A stretch of 46,922 nt of DNA, from positions 1 through 46,922 of the forward strand of contig JAFXPL010000023.1 of assembly GCA_017527945.1 (NCBI GenBank). The letters are read 5' to 3'. The DNA is from Bacteroidales bacterium. Its GTDB lineage: Bacteria > Bacteroidota > Bacteroidia > Bacteroidales > WCHB1-69. The notes below the pieces were generated by a model. It did not search any database. It was not told where the DNA came from and worked only from the letters and a program-made list of their open reading frames with translations. Shown in pieces: positions 20,276 to 28,094 of the stretch. Position numbers and translations under genes: made by a program. Position 1 is the first letter of the stretch. Every line of letters starts with the position of its first letter.

Positions 20276-20995
20276 TCACTTCCCCACCAAGTATCCCTCT
20301 TCCAGTTGCGGAACCACGCTGCAGCTGTCCAGTCGCATCGCCCAGGCGATGTCCGCCGCGCAGCCCAGCCGTTCCAGCCGTGCCACGTGCGTCGCTCCGG
20401 CGCAGCAGCTCCACGGGTCGCCCGCGCAGCCTTTCCACAGCGCCCGCGCCATCATCGCCCCGTCGTTCACCAGCTCCACGGTGGCGCCTTCCGCCTCCAG
20501 CCGTTCCGCCAGCGCACCGCCCATCAGCGTGTCTTCCAGCGATGGCTCTCCCTTCCATCCCGAACACAGCACCACCACCGACGCCGCTTCCCGAAGCCTA
20601 TGCGCCAGTGCCGACACGTTGGCAAACGCGCCCACAAACACTTCGCCGCTCCCGGCCGTCGCCGCCGCAGTGCGTATCGCCACCGTCCCGTTCGTCGTCG
20701 AGTAGGCCAGCCGGTGGCCCTTCAAGTCCATGCCCAGATATTCCGTGGGCGAGTTCCCGCATCGGGCGCCGTGAACCTTTTCTCCGTTCCGCTCGGCCGC
20801 CATCGTGTATCCTATCTTTCCGTACCGTTCCATCTCCGCCAGGTCCCCCAGTGGCACTATGGTCTCCGCCCCTGCCATAAAGGCGGCGCAAATGGCCGAC
20901 GACGCACGCAGCACATCCACTGCCACAGTGGCATCTGCCCGCTGCAGCGTCCGCCCCTCGTAAAGCTTGGGCGATAATATAACTTCCAGTCTCAC
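20276..20995 (-). CDS. comB: 2-phosphosulfolactate phosphatase
   Basis: This 239-residue cytoplasmic protein matches the ComB family: VAVDVLRASSAICAAFMAGA, GNSPTEYLGMDLKGHRLAYS, TTNGTVAIRTAA, CSGWKGEPSLEDTLMGGALA and LVNDGAMMARALW. ComB hydrolyses 2-phosphosulfolactate to sulfolactate, a step toward coenzyme M in archaea. Bacteria with the gene may make sulfolactate or sulfonated compounds, or the enzyme may have another substrate; the next genes of a coenzyme M route are not in this window. It is the first gene of the leftward series comB-PAP2-trmO-sigma-anti-sigma. Its leader carries the 9-bp repeat array and rnpB lies beyond. ATG at 20995. No clear promoter element was seen. Confidence 0.88.
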   Translation of the reverse strand: MRLEVILSPKLYEGRTLQRADATVAVDVLRASSAICAAFMAGAETIVPLGDLAEMERYGKIGYTMAAERNGEKVHGARCGNSPTEYLGMDLKGHRLAYSTTNGTVAIRTAAATAGSGEVFVGAFANVSALAHRLREAASVVVLCSGWKGEPSLEDTLMGGALAERLEAEGATVELVNDGAMMARALWKGCAGDPWSCCAGATHVARLERLGCAADIAWAMRLDSCSVVPQLEEGYLVGK

Positions 20996-21035
20996 ACCAA
21001 TATATTAAAAATGATTATTAATCAATCCAATCTAG

Positions 21036-21164
21036 CCCATCAACCCCATTAAACCTATTAAACCCATCAACCTCATTAAACCTATTAAACCCATCAACCC
21101 CATCAACCCTATCAACCCCATTAAACCTATTAAACCCATCAACCCCATAAAACCTATCAACCCC
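21036..21164. repeat. 9-bp tandem repeat array, CCCATTAAA/CCCATCAAC type
   Basis: About 14 units of 9 bp (CCCATCAAC, CCCATTAAA, CCTATTAAA and similar) lie between comB and rnpB. Translated on the minus strand they give a monotonous GLMGLIGLMG frame, which is an artefact of the repeat. Units vary at two or three positions, so the array is old or imperfectly copied. Confidence 0.92.
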
Positions 21165-21189
21165 GACCTCACCCCAAAAAATAAAAAAA

Positions 21190-21559
21190 AACAGCAGCCT
21201 GTAAGCCGGGTTCTGTTTCCGCTTCTGCGGACCCCTATCATTAATCTAGGACATCCGTCGCCGAATGCCTCAATCAACCTACCCCCCGGCAACGGGCGAG
21301 TCAACCTTTGTCTGCCGGTATATTTGGTCTTTCAGCCCATAAGGCTTGCCATCAGGTACATCACTGCACCCGTCGTGAGCTCTTACCTCGCGTTTTCACC
21401 CTTACCGCTTCCGCGGCGGTATCTTCTCTGTGGCGCTCTCTGTGGCCCGCCGCTTGCGCGGCGGACCCCTTCCCGTTAGGAAGTATGGCGACTCTCTGCT
21501 GCCCGGACTTTCCTCCCGCGGTGTCTCCATCGCCGGCGATAGGGCGGCTGCCGTTTTTC
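21190..21559 (-). ncRNA. rnpB: RNase P RNA (bacterial type A)
   Basis: The minus strand contains the universal 5'-region motif GGAGGAAAGTCCGGGC (around 21497-21512). At the other end it contains AGAACCCGGCTTACAGGC, typical of the 3' portion that closes helix P4. Between them are several GC-rich stem-loops, for example CCGCCGCGCAAGCGGCGGGC-type near 21450. The length, about 370 nt, fits bacterial type A RNase P RNA, the ribozyme that trims the 5' ends of tRNA precursors. A -7 element lies at 21565-21572, so the 5' end should be near 21559. The 3' end near 21190 is an estimate. The plus-strand open frame through here is a shadow. Confidence 0.95.
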
Positions 21560-21564
21560 GGCTG

Positions 21565-21572
21565 CAAAATTA
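21565..21572 (-). promoter_or_regulatory. rnpB promoter, -7 element
   Basis: The minus strand reads TAATTTTG, an exact TAnnTTTG match immediately upstream of the predicted RNase P RNA 5' end. No clear -33 TTTG is present. The stretch 21573-21770 is C-rich low-complexity DNA without a gene. Confidence 0.65.
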
Positions 21573-21769
21573 CTAAAAAAAATCCATATCATCCCCCGTT
21601 TCCATCATCCCGCCTTCCCCAGCCGTTGTCCGCTCCCTCCAACCGCCATTTCCCCAGCCTTTTATCCCCTCCTCGCCATCCGCCCCCTGCCGTCCCTCGT
21701 CCCCCTCCATCCCCGTTCCCCGTCACGTACAATTCCCCAAAAGAACAAAATTCCCACTCCGCACATACA

Positions 21770-21802
21770 TAAAAAAAAAGACCGGCCATTCGGCCGGTCT
21801 TT
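21770..21802. terminator. Intrinsic terminator of the T9SS type B gene
   Basis: GACCGGCC-ATTC-GGCCGGTC is flanked by A9 on one side and TTT on the other, so in the minus direction the stem is followed by a long T run. It stands 20 bp beyond the stop codon at 21823. Confidence 0.9.
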
Positions 21803-21822
21803 CCCATTGTATAGTCTTTTTC

Positions 21823-24800
21823 CTATTTGATCACTTCCACGGCTCCGTTGCGCTGTATGTCGCCCAGGAAGCCCTTTCCGATGAATCTCCAGAAGTAAGT
21901 GCCCGCAGGTATGTTCTCCTTGGCCGGATCCCAGAAGTCCTCGTCGTTGGCGATGTTCTCCTTGTAGTACACCCGTTTGCCCCAGCGGTCATAGATGGCC
22001 AGCGAGTTGTTCGGGTATCCCATGCCGTTCACCAGGTTCACAATCACAAAGCGGTCGTTCACTCCGTCTCCGTTCGGCGTTATCGCCGTCGGGAACTGCA
22101 GGAAGTCGTTCACCAGCAGAATACTGTTCTCTATCGTGTCGCGGCATTCCACCACGTTGCCCGAAGGTCCCATATTCTCCGTCTTGGCTATCAGTCGGAT
22201 GATGTAGTTGCCCGAGATGTCCTCGCCGTCGGTGTACCACTCAAACGTCGGGTTCACATCCCTCAGCGTGTGGTACGACAGGTGGTTGTCGCGGTCATAC
22301 TGTATCTCCCAGTAGTATTCGTTCTCCGGCCGTTGAGGTATCGTCTGGTTGATCAGCGACACCTCCGGGTGCAGCACCGTCGGCGTCATCGGCTCCCACG
22401 AGAAGCGCGCCACCGGACTCGAATACACCGTAATCAGATCTTCATATATCAGCGAGTCTTTGCAGCCATACTGGTTCCATGCATAGTATTTGAATCCGTA
22501 TTGGCCTGTCCCGTAGGTGTGGGTCGGGCTCTTCGCCGACGAGGTGTCTCCGTCTCCAAACATCCACAAGTAGCTGTCCGCATTCTTTGTGCTGTTCTCG
22601 AATTTCAGCGTGAACGGCTCGCAGCCCTCCAGCGGATATACGCCCGGGTCAAAGTTCGGCTTCGGCTGCGGGTAGATGTTCACACGCACCGAGTCTCGTG
22701 CCACACATGTCGTAAACTCCTGGTCGTTCTGCACCTCCACCGTGTACAGTGTCGAGCTTCCCATCAGCGCTGCCGTGTGTATCGTGTCTGTGGTCTGTCC
22801 GTTCGGCTCCCACATGAAGGTCTGGTTCGTGATGTCCGTATGGCGGTCCTTGCCGTTCAGCAGCAGCGTCTCCACGTCGCAGATGGTCACGTCGTCGCCT
22901 AGTTCGGGTTTCGGCATCCACACCGATGTCAGGTTCGTTGTGGTGTCCCATACGCAGCCGAATTTGTCGTATATCTTCACATCAATCGGGAAGTGTCCTG
23001 CCGTGTCGGGCGTACGTATCACCGATCGTATCGAGTCCATTGCATATATCGTCACACCTCTCCACTTGCCGGTCTCAAAGTCGCCGTACGCCGAGTCCGG
23101 TGTCCATATCACGCTGTCAATGCCCACCTGGTAGTTGCATCCCATACCTTGGTTGATACCGCAGATGTCCATCGACCAGTTGAAAATCCAACCGTTGTCG
23201 ATTGGCCAAAAGTCGATAATCTGTATCGACCATTCGCCGTTCAGCGGGCATCCAATCAATTCCTTGAATGTCGATGCTGGCAGGTAGTAGTCGCTCTTTT
23301 CTTCATGGTTGCTCGGATGTTTCGTGCTGAATGTCACAGTGCCGGGTGCAGTTTGTCCTGCTTGAACATAGGGCGCTGGTATTTGGTCGAAGGTATATCC
23401 CTGATAGGTGTCTTTGTATCCCGTTCCGGCCAAGTATTCATCGTTGGTTCCCACTGTCGTATAGTTCGCTTTGTTGCCAGTCACCAGTCGGTAGTCTCCG
23501 TTTCTCGAAAAGCAATAGTCAAATCCGATACCAAACATGTTGCATATCGAGTCGCATTTTGTATTGGCTCCAGTGCTTCCCGCCTTGCCATCATATCCGG
23601 TGTCGTCCGCTCCTCCATAGGGAATGCCGGTATAGGTGCCGCTGCCTCCCATGGCGGCGTCGGGAACAGAATCTTTGGCTACAGTCATTCCCAATGTAAG
23701 AGGATCGCAATTGCTGGTCGAACCGATACATTTCGAACCGTATTTCAGCACGGCTCTCTTTCCCGTCGGACAGATGATCGACAGGCGGTAGTCTCCCATA
23801 AATGAATGTTCGTAGTTCACGCAGATCGAACAGATGTCTCCTCGCGAGTTCACCGTTCGTCCTGCCGGAAAGTCATCAAAGAAAATCGGCGCACGGAATC
23901 CGTCATCCTCGTCCGCTTGCGCGCAGTTCTGTCCTTTACCGTCTGGAATGAACGTCTTGCACTCCACACTCTTGCTCTTCTGTTGTGCAAACGAGATGTA
24001 CTGCATCGTGATGGTCGCATTGTCTCCGTCATATCCGATGTTCACTATGTTCGAGTCCGTACTGCACATGTTGTTCAGGTTGAATATCGTCTTGATGGGG
24101 TTCTGCGCTATTCGCACACGCACACTCTCCAGTATCGACGATTTGCATCCGCGTCCGTCCTCTATCTTCAACGTCACGTCGTAGCAGTCCAAGTCTCTGT
24201 ATAATACCGGATTGCCAGTGGGAAGCGTGCCGCGTCGTGCATTGATGTTGTACAGCGTGTCGCCGTTGCCGTATGTCCAATAAAACATCGACCAGCTGTC
24301 CGCTGCTCCATATCCGTAGTAGTTCGTGTATTCGCCATGACCTCTGAAAATCACTCCCTCGCCCTTGCACAGATGCACGCCTCTGAACCATGTGGTGTCC
24401 AGATACACCTCCGATGAGTCCACATTGTAGCTCGTATCCACCTGGAAGGCCATGCGGATATATGCCGAGTCTACGATAACTCCATTCTTGGTCTTGTAGT
24501 ATTTGTCCTCAATGACGGGGGTCACCGTCTCACACTCGATTCGGCACTGCACCGAAATCGAAAATCCTCCGCCACTCATTCCGTCGCCGTTGGTCTTCAG
24601 TCGGATCGTCAGCATGCCTGTACTGTTCAGCATCGACGGATACAGCACCAGGTTCAACAACGGGTTCATGCAGTTGTTCGCCTGTATCAGCAACGGCGCA
24701 TTGATGCTCCCTCCGTCATACACATACAACGTGTCATGACAGTCCAGGTCGAATGCCTCAAACATCAGACTCATTTTCGTGTTGGGCTCCGTACACGATC

Positions 24801-25023
24801 CCGTAATGGTAATGTATTTGTCACTCGGCGAATCGTCATTGTAAAAGTCCATTCCTCCGGTGTTGTCATGGGTCATCACCGTCAGGTGGTTCAGTCCATC
24901 CACCACAACCATCGACACGGTGTCTCCGTTCTGTTGGGTGCTCATGTACACAATGTCCCCGTTCTGACTTCTCGCCGCAAACACGGTCAGCATTATCGCT
25001 GCAAATATAACTAGTCTTTTCAT
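21823..25023 (-). CDS. Large secreted protein with CUB-like, P-like and PKD domains, T9SS type B signal
   Basis: This 1,066-residue protein has a signal peptide (MKRLVIFAAIMLTVFAARSQ). Residues about 60-165 look like a CUB-type domain (ITITGSCTEPNT, FEAFDLDCHDTLYVYDGG). The central part has a proprotein-convertase P-like segment (GDYRLSIICPTGKRAVLK, GEWSIQIIDFWPIDNGWIFN). Further on come Ig-like stretches and a PKD domain (SYLWMFGDGDTSSAKSPTHT). The last 90 residues are the gliding-motility type B sorting domain (FPTAITPNGDGVNDRFVIVN, LAIYDRWGKRVYYKEN, IPAGTYFWRFIGKG). No catalytic triad is visible, so it is more likely adhesin or structural than enzymatic. It follows a small secreted protein gene by 25 bp, presumably in one operon. 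Confidence 0.9.
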   Translation of the reverse strand: MKRLVIFAAIMLTVFAARSQNGDIVYMSTQQNGDTVSMVVVDGLNHLTVMTHDNTGGMDFYNDDSPSDKYITITGSCTEPNTKMSLMFEAFDLDCHDTLYVYDGGSINAPLLIQANNCMNPLLNLVLYPSMLNSTGMLTIRLKTNGDGMSGGGFSISVQCRIECETVTPVIEDKYYKTKNGVIVDSAYIRMAFQVDTSYNVDSSEVYLDTTWFRGVHLCKGEGVIFRGHGEYTNYYGYGAADSWSMFYWTYGNGDTLYNINARRGTLPTGNPVLYRDLDCYDVTLKIEDGRGCKSSILESVRVRIAQNPIKTIFNLNNMCSTDSNIVNIGYDGDNATITMQYISFAQQKSKSVECKTFIPDGKGQNCAQADEDDGFRAPIFFDDFPAGRTVNSRGDICSICVNYEHSFMGDYRLSIICPTGKRAVLKYGSKCIGSTSNCDPLTLGMTVAKDSVPDAAMGGSGTYTGIPYGGADDTGYDGKAGSTGANTKCDSICNMFGIGFDYCFSRNGDYRLVTGNKANYTTVGTNDEYLAGTGYKDTYQGYTFDQIPAPYVQAGQTAPGTVTFSTKHPSNHEEKSDYYLPASTFKELIGCPLNGEWSIQIIDFWPIDNGWIFNWSMDICGINQGMGCNYQVGIDSVIWTPDSAYGDFETGKWRGVTIYAMDSIRSVIRTPDTAGHFPIDVKIYDKFGCVWDTTTNLTSVWMPKPELGDDVTICDVETLLLNGKDRHTDITNQTFMWEPNGQTTDTIHTAALMGSSTLYTVEVQNDQEFTTCVARDSVRVNIYPQPKPNFDPGVYPLEGCEPFTLKFENSTKNADSYLWMFGDGDTSSAKSPTHTYGTGQYGFKYYAWNQYGCKDSLIYEDLITVYSSPVARFSWEPMTPTVLHPEVSLINQTIPQRPENEYYWEIQYDRDNHLSYHTLRDVNPTFEWYTDGEDISGNYIIRLIAKTENMGPSGNVVECRDTIENSILLVNDFLQFPTAITPNGDGVNDRFVIVNLVNGMGYPNNSLAIYDRWGKRVYYKENIANDEDFWDPAKENIPAGTYFWRFIGKGFLGDIQRNGAVEVIK

Positions 25024-25048
25024 ATCTCGTTGTTATTTTTAGATTCGC

Positions 25049-25516
25049 TTATCTTCTTTCCTCTTCGTTCGTTTCGCCCAGTCGCGTGTTCGGCTCCCCG
25101 GTCATCACCATCGCCTCCTCATACGACCGCACTCCCAGATAGGGCTTGGCCGAATGGGGCGTGCTGTAGTATATCGGCTCGCCTTCCGACGACGTGTGGA
25201 ATTTCCTGAAATCGTATTCGTAGATGCTCAACGAATCCATGTTCACTACAAAATCATTGGTCAGATATGCTCCTGTGCGGACATTCTGCACTTCTGTTAT
25301 GCTGTATACTCTCGCACCCTCAGGCACCGCATCTGCTTCGAAAAAGGTGTTCTGCGAAAAACGGCAGTACCAATCCAACTTCGCCAGGGGCATCTGCTCC
25401 AAGACTGCTTTGTTGAACCCATATCGTGCTCCAACAATGTATTCACAGTCCTGTGCCTGCAGTTTCCCGGCTACCATTGCCATCGCAAAAAGGCCTATCA
25501 AAATGACTTGTTTCAT
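25049..25516 (-). CDS. Small secreted protein upstream of the T9SS type B gene
   Basis: This 155-residue protein begins with a signal peptide (MKQVILIGLFAMAMVAGKLQ, cleavage probably after AQA/LQAQ). The mature part has two Cys and many aromatic residues (YIVGARYGFNKAVL, LAKLDWYCRFSQNTFFEADA, YLTNDFVVNMDSLSIYEYDF) and a charged C-terminus. I do not recognise a family. No T9SS sorting domain, lipobox or membrane segment is present, so it should stay in the periplasm or be retained on a partner. The only gene in its operon is the giant type B T9SS protein 25 bp downstream, which suggests a shared role, for example as chaperone or accessory protein (inference). Confidence 0.75.
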   Translation of the reverse strand: MKQVILIGLFAMAMVAGKLQAQDCEYIVGARYGFNKAVLEQMPLAKLDWYCRFSQNTFFEADAVPEGARVYSITEVQNVRTGAYLTNDFVVNMDSLSIYEYDFRKFHTSSEGEPIYYSTPHSAKPYLGVRSYEEAMVMTGEPNTRLGETNEEERR

Positions 25517-25566
25517 AATTATGGTGTTTTTTGTTTTGATTCTTTTACCCGCGTAGTGCGATCTTC

Positions 25567-25670
25567 CGTCTAAAAAGACGATATTTTCGTCCTAAAAAAT
25601 GTTAAAAATATCAGGAACTTGTCTCTTTGTGTTGCAAGCGCTTGAAATTGAGGCGGTAAAAGTTTACCGC
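25567..25670. other. Inverted repeats between rnfE and the small secreted protein gene
   Basis: CGTCT-AAAA-AGACG (25567-25580) overlaps GACGA-TATTT-TCGTC (25577-25591), so two hairpins compete. GCGGTAAA-AG-TTTACCGC (25653-25670) is a perfect 8-bp stem and may end rnf transcription, although no T run follows. No gene fits 25517-25699. In particular no rnfA is present. Confidence 0.5.
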
Positions 25671-25699
25671 GACTTGCATCTTTTCCTCACTTCCGACCC

Positions 25700-26278
25700 C
25701 TATTTTTTCAACCTGTTGATGGCGGCCATCAGCAGTCCCAGACAGATGAATCCGCCAGGGGCCAGAATGAACAGCAGCATGCCGTCACCGCTGATGAACG
25801 GATGGTTGAAGAAACTGCCCGATCCCAGTGCCTCGCGCACCATGCCCAGCAGCGTCAGCGCCCAGGTGAAACCCAAGCCCATGAAAAGACCATCCAAAAA
25901 CGAATGCCATACATTGTTCTTCGACGCAAAGGCTTCGGCTCGTCCCAGCACGATGCAGTTCACCACAATCAGCGGAATGAACAGGCCCAGCGAGGCATAC
26001 AGGTCGGGTATGTATCCCTGCATCACCATCTGAACAATGGTCACAAACGTGGCTATCACCACGATAAAGCACGGTATGCGCACCTTGTCGGGTATCACGC
26101 TCTTCAGCAGCGAGATGACGATGTTGCTCATCATCAGCACAAACGTCGTGGCCAGTCCCATGCACAGTCCGTTCACGGCCGATGTCGTCGTGGCCAGCGT
26201 GGGGCACATGCCCAATATCAGCACCCAGGTCGGGTTCTCTTTGAGAAGTCCGTTGCGGATAATATCTTTGGCTTTCAT
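25700..26278 (-). CDS. rnfE: Rnf electron-transport complex subunit RnfE
   Basis: This 192-residue integral membrane protein matches RnfE/RsxE: NGLLKENPTWVLILGMCPTL, TTSAVNGLCMGLATTFVLMM, IPDKVRIPCFIVVIATFVTI, LGLFIPLIVVNCIVLGRAEA and FTWALTLLGMVREALGSG. RnfE pairs with its paralogue RnfA in the inner membrane to form part of the Na+ or H+ pumping ferredoxin:NAD+ oxidoreductase. Its first codons overlap rnfG by 4 bp. It is the last rnf gene here. In the usual Bacteroidetes order rnfA follows, but only 180 bp of non-coding DNA lie downstream. The assignment as E rather than A rests on CPTLAxTTSAxNGL and PDKVRIP. Confidence 0.95.
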   Translation of the reverse strand: MKAKDIIRNGLLKENPTWVLILGMCPTLATTTSAVNGLCMGLATTFVLMMSNIVISLLKSVIPDKVRIPCFIVVIATFVTIVQMVMQGYIPDLYASLGLFIPLIVVNCIVLGRAEAFASKNNVWHSFLDGLFMGLGFTWALTLLGMVREALGSGSFFNHPFISGDGMLLFILAPGGFICLGLLMAAINRLKK

Positions 26279-26922
26279 TGTTCGTTTCCTCCTTTCTCAA
26301 TTAAAAAAGCTTTGTATGCGGTGTTCACCAGTCCGCAGAATGCTCTCGAGGTGATGGTCGAGCCGGTGATGGCGTCCACGTCGCCTTTGTCTTTCTTTAC
26401 AGCCAGCGGCTTCTCGCTCAGCACCGCGCCTATCACGTTGCCTTTGCCGTCGCGCTGGAACCATTGGTCGGCTTTGGCGCCCAAGCCGGGAGTCTCGCTC
26501 GATTCCAGTATCGAGTAGCCCAGCACGGTGCCTTCGGCATCAAATCCTACCATCGCTTTCAGGCGTCCGCCAAATCCGGCGTCGCTGTAGCTCTCTATGG
26601 CTTTGCCTACCACCTTGCCTTCGCTGTCCTTGGCTATGTAGCGCGTCAGCGTGAATTCGGTGGGCTTGCCTTTGATCGTGTCAGTGAAGGTCACCGTGTC
26701 CGATTCGCATTTCTCGTATATCTTGACCATCTTCGTGTTGTCGCTCGGGTCGGGTACCGACAGCACCTGCTCTACGGCTGCTTCGGTCTTTTTCTTGTTC
26801 ACTTCCTCGATGGGCCCTTTGGTCATGCGGTTCACCAAGGCCAGTGCCAAACTGGCCACCAGCGCTATCAGCGTCAACGCCAGCAGCATGTTCTTCAATG
26901 TTGATTCTGCTTTCTTTGCCAT
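26275..26922 (-). CDS. rnfG: Rnf complex FMN-binding subunit RnfG
   Basis: This 215-residue protein has one N-terminal membrane helix (MLLALTLIALVASLALALVN) and a periplasmic FMN-binding domain. The covalent FMN attachment region is DAITGSTITSRAFCGLV near residue 185, with the Thr of the T/S-G-x-T-x-T pattern visible. SDAGFGGRLKAMVGFDAEGT and SSETPGLGAKADQWFQRDGK are conserved family stretches. RnfG passes electrons between RnfD/E/A and the ferredoxin side of the Rnf complex. It overlaps rnfE by 4 bp and lies 96 bp after rnfD, a gap that holds a strong hairpin. ATG at 26922. Confidence 0.95.
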   Translation of the reverse strand: MAKKAESTLKNMLLALTLIALVASLALALVNRMTKGPIEEVNKKKTEAAVEQVLSVPDPSDNTKMVKIYEKCESDTVTFTDTIKGKPTEFTLTRYIAKDSEGKVVGKAIESYSDAGFGGRLKAMVGFDAEGTVLGYSILESSETPGLGAKADQWFQRDGKGNVIGAVLSEKPLAVKKDKGDVDAITGSTITSRAFCGLVNTAYKAFLIEKGGNEQ

Positions 26923-26960
26923 ATGTTATGGAAATTTTTTTCGTTTCTTTATCTCAATTC

Positions 26961-27003
26961 CGCAGCCCTCCGGCTGGCCTCGTCGGCCAGGGTGGGGGAG
27001 GCT
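26961..27003. other. Stem-loop between rnfD and rnfG
   Basis: CTGGCC-TCGTC-GGCCAG (26973-26989) sits inside a longer bulged pairing (GCAGCCCTCC with GGAGGCTGC). It lies within an otherwise tight operon. It could stabilise the 3' side of upstream mRNA or set subunit ratios, or be a repetitive extragenic element. Confidence 0.55.
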
Positions 27004-27018
27004 GCCTCCTTGTCCTGT

Positions 27019-28029
27019 TTAGTTCGCAAAACGTTTGGGTTTGCACCATCTGTTGATCAGCGGCGTCACCGAGTTCATCAGCAGGATGGCGAAGCTCACG
27101 CCTTCCGGATACTGGCCCCAGTTTCTGATGATGATGGTCAGCAGTCCGCATCCGCATCCGAATATCAGCTGCCCCACTTTCGACATCGGCGAGGTCACCA
27201 TGTCCGTGGCCATGAAGCAGGCACCCAGCATGATGCCGCCCGTCAGTATCGTCGTCAGCGGGTCAATGAAGCCTACCAGGCTCTCCACGCCGTTCACCAT
27301 CTCGGTGTGCAGCGGGTTGCAGAGCCACAGGATGCCGCTGAATACAAACGCCGTGCCGATGAAAGTCACCGGTATGTGCCAGCTGATCACCTTCCGGCAC
27401 AGCAGATAGATGGCGCCAATCAGTATCGCCAGCGCCGACACCTCGCCCAGCGAGCCGCCCATGTGGCCGATAAAGTAGTCCCACACATCGCCTGCAGCAC
27501 CAAAACCGCCTTCCTTCAGCATGCCCAGCGGCGTGGCGCCGGTCGTGGCGTCCGTCGTCGGCACACTCACCATCGAAAACAGGTTCTCGCCGGGCTTGGG
27601 CCATGTCGTCATCTGTACGGGGAACGAAATCAGCATGAACACACGTCCCACCAATGCGGGGTTGAACGGGTTCTTGCCCAGTCCGCCAAAACTCATCTTG
27701 CCGATGCCGATGGCCACCAGTGCCCCGATGATCACCAGCCACATCATCTCGCGGCTGGCAGGCACGTTGAAGGCCAGCAAAAGGCCCGTCACTACGGCCG
27801 AACCGTCTTTCACGCTGCTCGGTGTTTTCATGATGAATTTCTCAATCAGCCACTGGAACAGCACACAGCTGGCTACAGAAATGAGGCTGATCAGCAGTGC
27901 GTTCAGGCCGAAAAAGGCGATGCCGACAATCAGTGTGGGCACCAGCGCCAGGTTCACTCGCCACATGATCTTTTGGGTCGATTCGTCGCTATGCACATGT
28001 GGTGATCCGGATACGTTTAGCAGTTTCAT
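27019..28029 (-). CDS. rnfD: Rnf complex membrane subunit RnfD
   Basis: This 336-residue protein has about eight to nine membrane helices and matches the RnfD/NqrB family. The flavin attachment region is VPTTDATTGATPLGMLKEGG, where a Thr covalently carries FMN. Other conserved stretches are ESTQKIMWRVNLALVPTLIV, FGGLGKNPFNPALVGRVFML, and MVTSPMSKVGQLIFGCGCGL near the end. It takes part in coupling electron transfer to ion movement across the inner membrane. It lies 65 bp after rnfC and 96 bp before rnfG in the same leftward operon. ATG at 28029. Confidence 0.96.
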   Translation of the reverse strand: MKLLNVSGSPHVHSDESTQKIMWRVNLALVPTLIVGIAFFGLNALLISLISVASCVLFQWLIEKFIMKTPSSVKDGSAVVTGLLLAFNVPASREMMWLVIIGALVAIGIGKMSFGGLGKNPFNPALVGRVFMLISFPVQMTTWPKPGENLFSMVSVPTTDATTGATPLGMLKEGGFGAAGDVWDYFIGHMGGSLGEVSALAILIGAIYLLCRKVISWHIPVTFIGTAFVFSGILWLCNPLHTEMVNGVESLVGFIDPLTTILTGGIMLGACFMATDMVTSPMSKVGQLIFGCGCGLLTIIIRNWGQYPEGVSFAILLMNSVTPLINRWCKPKRFAN

Positions 28030-28094
28030 ATATTTATTATATATATTGTTTCCTATTTAATTTTATTTTTACTTTTCTTTCCGTCTAAAACCTC

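Noticed and set aside
18762..20705. Long plus-strand open frame (647 codons) across trmO, PAP2 and comB
   Set aside because: Composition is Pro/Arg/His/Ser-rich, as expected for the antisense of GC-rich genes; three well-supported genes lie opposite.
21032..21304. Minus-strand frame encoding a GLMGLIG repeat peptide
   Set aside because: It is a translation of the 9-bp repeat array and part of rnpB, so not a protein gene.
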